Shown one piece after another: positions 59,658-64,000 of a stretch of 64,000 nt of DNA. The DNA is from Marivita sp046591575 (lineage in GTDB: Bacteria > Pseudomonadota > Alphaproteobacteria > Rhodobacterales > Rhodobacteraceae), in the NCBI RefSeq assembly GCF_046591575.1, contig NZ_JBIQWA010000006.1:1-64000 (forward strand). Direction: 5' to 3'. Every line of letters starts with the position of its first letter. The stretch's first letter is position 1. The position numbers were made by a program, and so were the translations under genes. Under the pieces are notes generated by a model. The model was not told where the DNA came from. It saw nothing but the letters and a program-made list of their open reading frames with translations, and did not search any database.

Positions 59658-61580
59658 ATGCCAAACAAAATCGTTTCCTCCCGCGACGCCGCCGCCCTGA
59701 TCCATTCCGGTGACACGTTGACAACATCCGGTTTTGTCGGGGCCGGTGTGCCCGATGCGCTGTTGCAAGCGCTGGCCGAGCGGTTCGACGACGAGGGCCA
59801 TCCCCGCGATCTGACGCTTTTGTTCGCCGCCGGTCAGGGCGATGGCAAGGACCGTGGGCTGAACAGGCTGGCCGCCCCCGGCCTCGTGCGCCGGGTCATT
59901 GGCGGGCATTGGGGGCTGATCCCCAAACTGGCCAGCCGCGCCGTCGCCGGAGAGATCGAGGGCTACAATTTCCCGCAAGGCGTGATTTCGCACCTCTATC
60001 GCGACATCGCCGCAGGCAAGCCCGGCACGATCAGCCATGTGGGCCTCGAAACCTTTGTCGATCCCGACCAGGACGGCGGTCGCGTGAATGACAGAACGCC
60101 ACGGGATCTGGTGGACCGCATCACCATCGCCGGCAAAGACCGGCTGTTCTATCACGCCCTGCCGATCCATGTGGCGCTGCTTCGCGGGTCAACAGCGGAT
60201 GAACAGGGCAATGTCACCATGGAGCGCGAGGCGCTGATCCTCGACAATCTGGCGCAAGCGATGGCGGCCCGCAATTCCGGCGGCGTGGTGATCGTTCAGG
60301 TCGATCAGATCGCCGCTCGCGGCAGTCTGCCCACCCGCGATGTGGTGATCCCCGCGATGCTGGTGGATGCGGTGGTGGTGGCACCACCCGAATTGCACAT
60401 GCAAACTTACGCCACGCAATACAATCGCTACTATACCGGACGCTATAAGAAACCCGAGGGCAGCACCGCCCCCTCCCCGCTTGACCTGCGCAAGGTCATC
60501 GCACGGCGCGCAGCGTTTGAACTGCCCGTGGGCGGTGTGGTCAATCTTGGCATCGGCATGCCCGAAGGCATCTCTGACGTTGCCGCCGAAGAAGGTCTGC
60601 TGCATCACGTCACCCTGACCGCAGAACCCGGTGTCATCGGCGGGCAACCGGCCTCGGGGCTTGATTTCGGCGCGGCTGTGAACACCGAAGCCATCATCGC
60701 CCAAGGCAATCAGTTTGATTTCTATGATGGTGGCGGTCTGGATATGGCCTGTCTTGGAATGGCCGAAGCCGACGCGACCGGCCATGTCAACGTGTCGCGC
60801 TTTGGGCCGCGACTGGCCGGTGCAGGCGGGTTTATCAACATTACCCAGAATGCCCGCAATCTGGTGTTTGCGGGGTCTTTCACCGCCGGTGGGCTGGCCG
60901 TACAGATCAGCGATGGCGCGCTGCATATCCAGAGCGAAGGCCGCGCCCGAAAGTTCGGCGCGGCGGTGGAACAAATCACCTTTTCCGGCACCCGCGCCGC
61001 ACGGCTTGGGCAGCCTGTGCTCTATGTGACAGAGCGATGCGTGTTCCGCCTTGATCCCGACGGCGTGCGCCTGATCGAAGTCGCCCCTGGCATCGATATC
61101 GACCACGATATTCTGGCGCATATGGGCTTTAGACCGCTGATTGACGATGTGGATGTGATGGATGCGCGTATCTTTACCGATGCCCCGATGGGGTTGCGCG
61201 ACGATCTGCTGAGCCTTGGCATGGCCCGACGCATTCATTTCGATGCCGATCGCGACACGTTGTTTATCAATCTCGCCAAAATGGACATCCGCTCCCAACG
61301 CGACCTTCACGATATCAAATCCCGTGTAGAGACTGTATTAGGCCCTCTGAACCGCAAGGTGAATGTGGTGGTCAATTACGATCAGACCCGGATCGACGAC
61401 GCGGTTGCCTCCGACTGGGCCGAGATGGTCGGTGACCTGGAATCACGGCTATACAATCAGGTGACCCGCTATGCGACATCCGCCTTTTTGCGCCGCAAAC
61501 TCGGTCAAACCCTACACCACCGCCGCCGCGCCACCATTTTCGACAGCGAACGCGCAGCCGAGGCCGCGCTGCGGCGCTAG
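59658..61580 (+). CDS. Family I acyl-CoA:carboxylate CoA-transferase
   Basis: The 640-residue protein fuses the alpha and beta halves of a family I CoA-transferase. The first half has SGDTLTTSGFVGAGVPDALLQALAERF; the second has VVNLGIGMPEGISDVA and the catalytic glutamate E323 in TAEPGVIGG. Its closest look is to propionate/acetate CoA-transferases. A C-terminal extension of about 110 residues (from DIRSQRDLHDIKSRVETVLGPLNRK) goes beyond the usual 520 residues. AAGGGGCACCGCC precedes the ATG. It sits alone between DUF1403 and repA. Substrates cannot be read from sequence. Confidence 0.88.
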   Translation: MPNKIVSSRDAAALIHSGDTLTTSGFVGAGVPDALLQALAERFDDEGHPRDLTLLFAAGQGDGKDRGLNRLAAPGLVRRVIGGHWGLIPKLASRAVAGEIEGYNFPQGVISHLYRDIAAGKPGTISHVGLETFVDPDQDGGRVNDRTPRDLVDRITIAGKDRLFYHALPIHVALLRGSTADEQGNVTMEREALILDNLAQAMAARNSGGVVIVQVDQIAARGSLPTRDVVIPAMLVDAVVVAPPELHMQTYATQYNRYYTGRYKKPEGSTAPSPLDLRKVIARRAAFELPVGGVVNLGIGMPEGISDVAAEEGLLHHVTLTAEPGVIGGQPASGLDFGAAVNTEAIIAQGNQFDFYDGGGLDMACLGMAEADATGHVNVSRFGPRLAGAGGFINITQNARNLVFAGSFTAGGLAVQISDGALHIQSEGRARKFGAAVEQITFSGTRAARLGQPVLYVTERCVFRLDPDGVRLIEVAPGIDIDHDILAHMGFRPLIDDVDVMDARIFTDAPMGLRDDLLSLGMARRIHFDADRDTLFINLAKMDIRSQRDLHDIKSRVETVLGPLNRKVNVVVNYDQTRIDDAVASDWAEMVGDLESRLYNQVTRYATSAFLRRKLGQTLHHRRRATIFDSERAAEAALRR

Positions 61581-61616
61581 ATTTGTCGGCTTAAAACAAC
61601 GATCTTTTCTCAAACA

Positions 61617-61640
61617 GTCTCTAAACCGCAGATTAGAGAC
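61617..61640. repeat. Dyad GTCTCTAA-N8-TTAGAGAC
   Basis: Perfect 8-base arms around ACCGCAGA, 37 bases after the CoA-transferase stop. It may end that transcript (no T-run) or be a partition site. Confidence 0.5.
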
Positions 61641-61651
61641 GATATTGCCCG

Positions 61652-61670
61652 GAATCGCGCCCCGCGATTC
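61652..61670. repeat. Palindrome GAATCGCG-CCC-CGCGATTC, candidate partition site
   Basis: Perfect 8-base arms around CCC, about 290 bases before repA. RepABC plasmids carry palindromic parS sites for RepB near these genes; this is the best palindrome in the gap. The exact sequence does not match the best-known GTTNNC-type parS, so the role is inferred. Confidence 0.48.
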
Positions 61671-61956
61671 GAACGGGTACGGGCTTAGCAGGAAGTCACG
61701 CAGGACGGGTCGAGGCCAATAGACCGACCAGAATTGCGATGTCATCTCAGCCGATCTCACGATTTTTCTATTAACTGTTTGTTTTCAATAATTTAGATTG
61801 ATTTTCTCTCTGCCTAGAAAAATAAGCGCCAGTTCAATACCGTGCTGTCAGGGCCGGTTCACACAAGAACACTTGCCAAACAGCCCCTCGCTTGCCTAAA
61901 AGAAACGATAAATAAAGCGCTGACGGAAAACAGCGTTACTGAGCAGAGGCAACGAG

Positions 61957-63129
61957 ATGGATTCGATCCACATCAATCGGCGTATTCGCGAGAATGCCGA
62001 GAACCTGAGTGATGCGCTGGAAAGCCATATGCTCAAAGTGTTCGCTCCGGATGCCCGTAAAGAGTTGCGGCGCTTTAATGCAGGCGAAGTGGCAGGCCTT
62101 TTGGGCATTTCCACCTCTTTTCTGCGCAAGCTGCATTTCGACGGACGCATTCCCGATGTGCATACCACACCGGGCGGGCGCAGGCACTATACGGCGGCTG
62201 ACATTCAGGTGGTGCGTGCCGCGCTAGAGGAAACCGCCAAAACCAAAGGGGCCTATATGCGCGGGCGCAGGCCCGGCGACAAGCTTCAGGTGTTGTCCTT
62301 CCTCAATTTCAAAGGCGGCTCTGGCAAAACGACCTCGTCGATCCACACAGCACAACGGCTAGCGCTCAAGGGCTATCGGGTGCTGTGTGTGGATATTGAC
62401 CCGCAAGCGTCTCTAACCACCCTGTTCGGCTATAGGCCCGAGTATGATTTCCTTCAGGCCGGCACGGTTTATGACGCCATTCGCTACGAAGACCCCCTGC
62501 CCTTGTCAGCCGTCATCCAAAACACGTATTTCACCGGGATCGACCTTGCCCCCGGCGGTTTACTGTTACAGGAATTCGAACACGAAACCCCGCAAGCGCT
62601 GCGCCACAACATCCAGCCGCCGTTCTTTTCGCGCATGGCCATGGCGCTGCAGGAAGTCGAGGATCGCTATGATGTGGTGATTTTCGATTGCCCGCCGCAG
62701 CTGGGGTATCTGACCATGTCGGCGCTGTGTGCATCGACCGGCGTGCTGATCACCGTCATTCCCAACATGCTTGATGTCGCGTCGATGTCGCAATTCTTGC
62801 AAATGAGCGCCGATCTGCTTGATGTGGTGTCCAATGCCGGGGCCAGCATGGAATTCGACTTTCTGCGCTTTCTCATCAACCGCTACGAGGCCAATGACGG
62901 CCCCCAGCAACAGGTCGTGGCCTTCCTGCGGCAGTTGTTCGGCGACGAGGTGATGGTCGCCCCGGTGCTGAAATCCACCGCGATTTCCGATGCCGGGCTG
63001 ACGCATCAAACCGTCTACGAAGTGGACCGGTCACAATTTCACCGCAACACCTATGACCGTGCGGTGGATTCACTCAATCTTGTGAACGATGAAATCGAGT
63101 TGCTGATGCAAAACGCATGGGGGCGCTGA
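61957..63129 (+). CDS. repA: RepA, ParA-type plasmid partition ATPase of RepABC class
   Basis: The 390-residue protein has an N-terminal DNA-binding part (FNAGEVAGLLGISTSFLRKLHFDGRIPD, about 40-67) and a ParA/MinD ATPase with a deviant Walker A KGGSGKTT at 119-126, VLCVDIDPQASLTTLFG near 143-160 and VIFDCPPQLGYLT near 235. The whole matches RepA of RepABC plasmids, which drives partition and represses its own operon. GAGGCAACGAG precedes the ATG. The stop overlaps the repB start by one base. Its closeness to RepABC rather than other ParA types is by the long N-terminus and the EFEHETPQAL segment. Confidence 0.93.
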   Translation: MDSIHINRRIRENAENLSDALESHMLKVFAPDARKELRRFNAGEVAGLLGISTSFLRKLHFDGRIPDVHTTPGGRRHYTAADIQVVRAALEETAKTKGAYMRGRRPGDKLQVLSFLNFKGGSGKTTSSIHTAQRLALKGYRVLCVDIDPQASLTTLFGYRPEYDFLQAGTVYDAIRYEDPLPLSAVIQNTYFTGIDLAPGGLLLQEFEHETPQALRHNIQPPFFSRMAMALQEVEDRYDVVIFDCPPQLGYLTMSALCASTGVLITVIPNMLDVASMSQFLQMSADLLDVVSNAGASMEFDFLRFLINRYEANDGPQQQVVAFLRQLFGDEVMVAPVLKSTAISDAGLTHQTVYEVDRSQFHRNTYDRAVDSLNLVNDEIELLMQNAWGR

Positions 63130-64000
63130 TGGCACGTAAGGGAATTTTAACAACCGACACAAATACACCACCAAAGCGGCGCATGCCCGAACCCGCCGCA
63201 CCGCGCGGCGCGGTCGGTGCGCTGCAAAGCTCTTTGACGAAACTGCAGGAAAACGCGGTTCAGGACATTGCCGCGCATTTGATTGACGACGCAGGCGTCG
63301 AAGACCGGCTGGCAATTGATCCGGACGCACAGGCGCAGCTGAAACAAAGCCTGGAAACCTATGGCCAGCAGGTTCCGGTGTTGCTGCGCCCCAACGCCGA
63401 AAAACCCGGCCGATTTGAGATCGTGTATGGGCGCCGTCGTCTGGCCGCGCTGCGCGATCTGGGGATGCCGGTCAAGGCGATGGTGCGCACATTGGATGAC
63501 GAGGCGCTGGTGCTGGCGCAGGGTCAGGAAAACACCGCGCGACAGGATCTGAGCTTTATCGAAAAGGCCAGTTTCGCCACCCAGCTTCAACAAGCCGATT
63601 ATGACCGTCAGACAATTGCCGCCGCGCTGTCAATTGATCTGCCCATGGTCAGCCGATTGCTCAAGGTCGGGGCCGAACTGCCATTGGAATTCCTGCGTCG
63701 CATCGGATCGGCCCCTGGCATCGGGCGCGACCGCTGGACCGCACTTGTCAAACTGTTCACCGATGATCCGACGTCCCGTCGCCGCGCCTATGAAATGTCG
63801 CGCAGCGCCGGGTTTTCCGATCTGGGGTCAGATGACCGGTTCGAGAAAGTCTATACCGCGGCCGCCACCAAACGCCGCACGGCTGACACGCCCGCCGCTG
63901 CCAAACCCCGGACATTGCGCAATGCCGATGGCACCGCTCTGGCAGATATCCGCAGCACACGGCGCGGCGTGACACTCAATATCCCGGCCCGAGACGGCTT
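63129..64000 (+). CDS. repB: RepB, ParB-type partition protein (partial, 3' end outside window)
   Basis: The frame from 63129 stays open to the window end (290 codons). It has the ParB box FEIVYGRRRLAALRDLGMPVKAMVR and QGQENTARQDLSFIEKASFA (about 95-150), then the helix-turn-helix YDRQTIAAALSIDLPMVSRLLKV. RepB binds parS sites and pairs with RepA. One base is shared with the repA stop. The replication initiator repC is expected just beyond the window if this is a true repABC unit. Confidence 0.93.
   Translation, partial: MARKGILTTDTNTPPKRRMPEPAAPRGAVGALQSSLTKLQENAVQDIAAHLIDDAGVEDRLAIDPDAQAQLKQSLETYGQQVPVLLRPNAEKPGRFEIVYGRRRLAALRDLGMPVKAMVRTLDDEALVLAQGQENTARQDLSFIEKASFATQLQQADYDRQTIAAALSIDLPMVSRLLKVGAELPLEFLRRIGSAPGIGRDRWTALVKLFTDDPTSRRRAYEMSRSAGFSDLGSDDRFEKVYTAAATKRRTADTPAAAKPRTLRNADGTALADIRSTRRGVTLNIPARDG

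Larger units (their letters stand above)
61581..61956. other. 376-base non-coding region upstream of repA
   Basis: No gene. It holds two clean dyads near the left side and an AT-rich stretch at about 61755-61830 (TTTTTCTATTAACTGTTTG and onward). The layout suits promoter, partition and incompatibility control of the repAB operon. No iteron array was seen. Confidence 0.55.

Noticed and set aside
61640..61680. tRNA-like TTCGAATC on the minus strand
   Set aside because: The flanking bases do not form a T-arm and no acceptor or anticodon arm can be drawn; the match is explained by the GAATCGCG palindrome.
1..64000. Insertion sequences, CRISPR arrays, rRNA and tRNA genes
   Set aside because: No transposase, terminal-repeat pair, regular repeat-spacer run or RNA-gene signature could be found by eye on either strand.

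Overview
The window looks like part of a large extrachromosomal replicon (plasmid or chromid) of an alphaproteobacterium in the Rhodobacteraceae (Roseobacter/Paracoccus relatives). This rests on a RepABC-type repA-repB pair at the right end, a ScpB/DUF1403 pair next to it, the protein families and synteny of the nir/nor genes, and a GC-rich, densely packed gene style. No rRNA, tRNA, CRISPR array or recognisable insertion sequence was seen. Assignments come from reading motifs and overall similarity by eye; no database search was run.

Layout. (1) 1-1083: a nitric-oxide/heme cassette of a group III truncated globin (cut by the window edge), a divergent NsrR-like Rrf2 repressor and a hexameric tyrosine-coordinated heme protein. 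(2) 1301-2650: glutamate dehydrogenase. (3) 2726-16138: denitrification from nitrite to nitrous oxide. It holds norEF, a DUF454 protein, hemN, a long operon norCBQD-three small genes-nnrS-nnrU, a redox-disulfide (DUF1858) protein, an NnrR-type Crp/Fnr regulator, nirK and nirV. No nitrate reductase or nosZ is present. Four TTG-N8-CAA boxes (hemN, norC, and two between nnrR and nirK) tie these genes to an FNR/NnrR-type control. (4) 16260-28866: a membrane and stress block with a phospholipase-D family protein, a second Crp/Fnr protein, a CBS protein, a frameshifted release-factor-like (baeRF) gene, an RND efflux pump and its adaptor, an MscS channel, Rnk, a DUF1127 protein and a tandem UspA protein. 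(5) 29198-34536: an MFS transporter, nagA, a pirin, an MliC-type lysozyme inhibitor, DoxX and a divergent LysR regulator.

(6) 34628-57911: a type VI secretion system in two divergent arms. The left arm reads clpV, tai4-like immunity, tae4-like amidase effector and hcp. The right arm reads tssA, tssB, tssC, a second tssC, tagJ, tssE, tssF, tssG, an FHA-like protein, tssK, tssL with an OmpA domain, tssM, a TagF-PP2C fusion and a Wza-like lipoprotein. TssJ, VgrG, PAAR and the kinase PpkA are not in the window. The phosphatase half of the TagF fusion and the FHA domain have lost key motif residues, so the usual threonine-phosphorylation switch is probably not working in the standard way.

(7) 57947-64000: scpB-like and DUF1403 genes, a CoA-transferase with an extended C-terminus, a 376-base dyad-rich gap, and repA-repB. 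The block is consistent with a replicon that carries an anaerobic respiration package and an antibacterial weapon side by side. The least ordinary parts are the T6SS right arm (Wza-like lipoprotein in place of a visible TssJ, decayed phospho-switch, two TssC) and a 29-codon ORF in the nirK leader.
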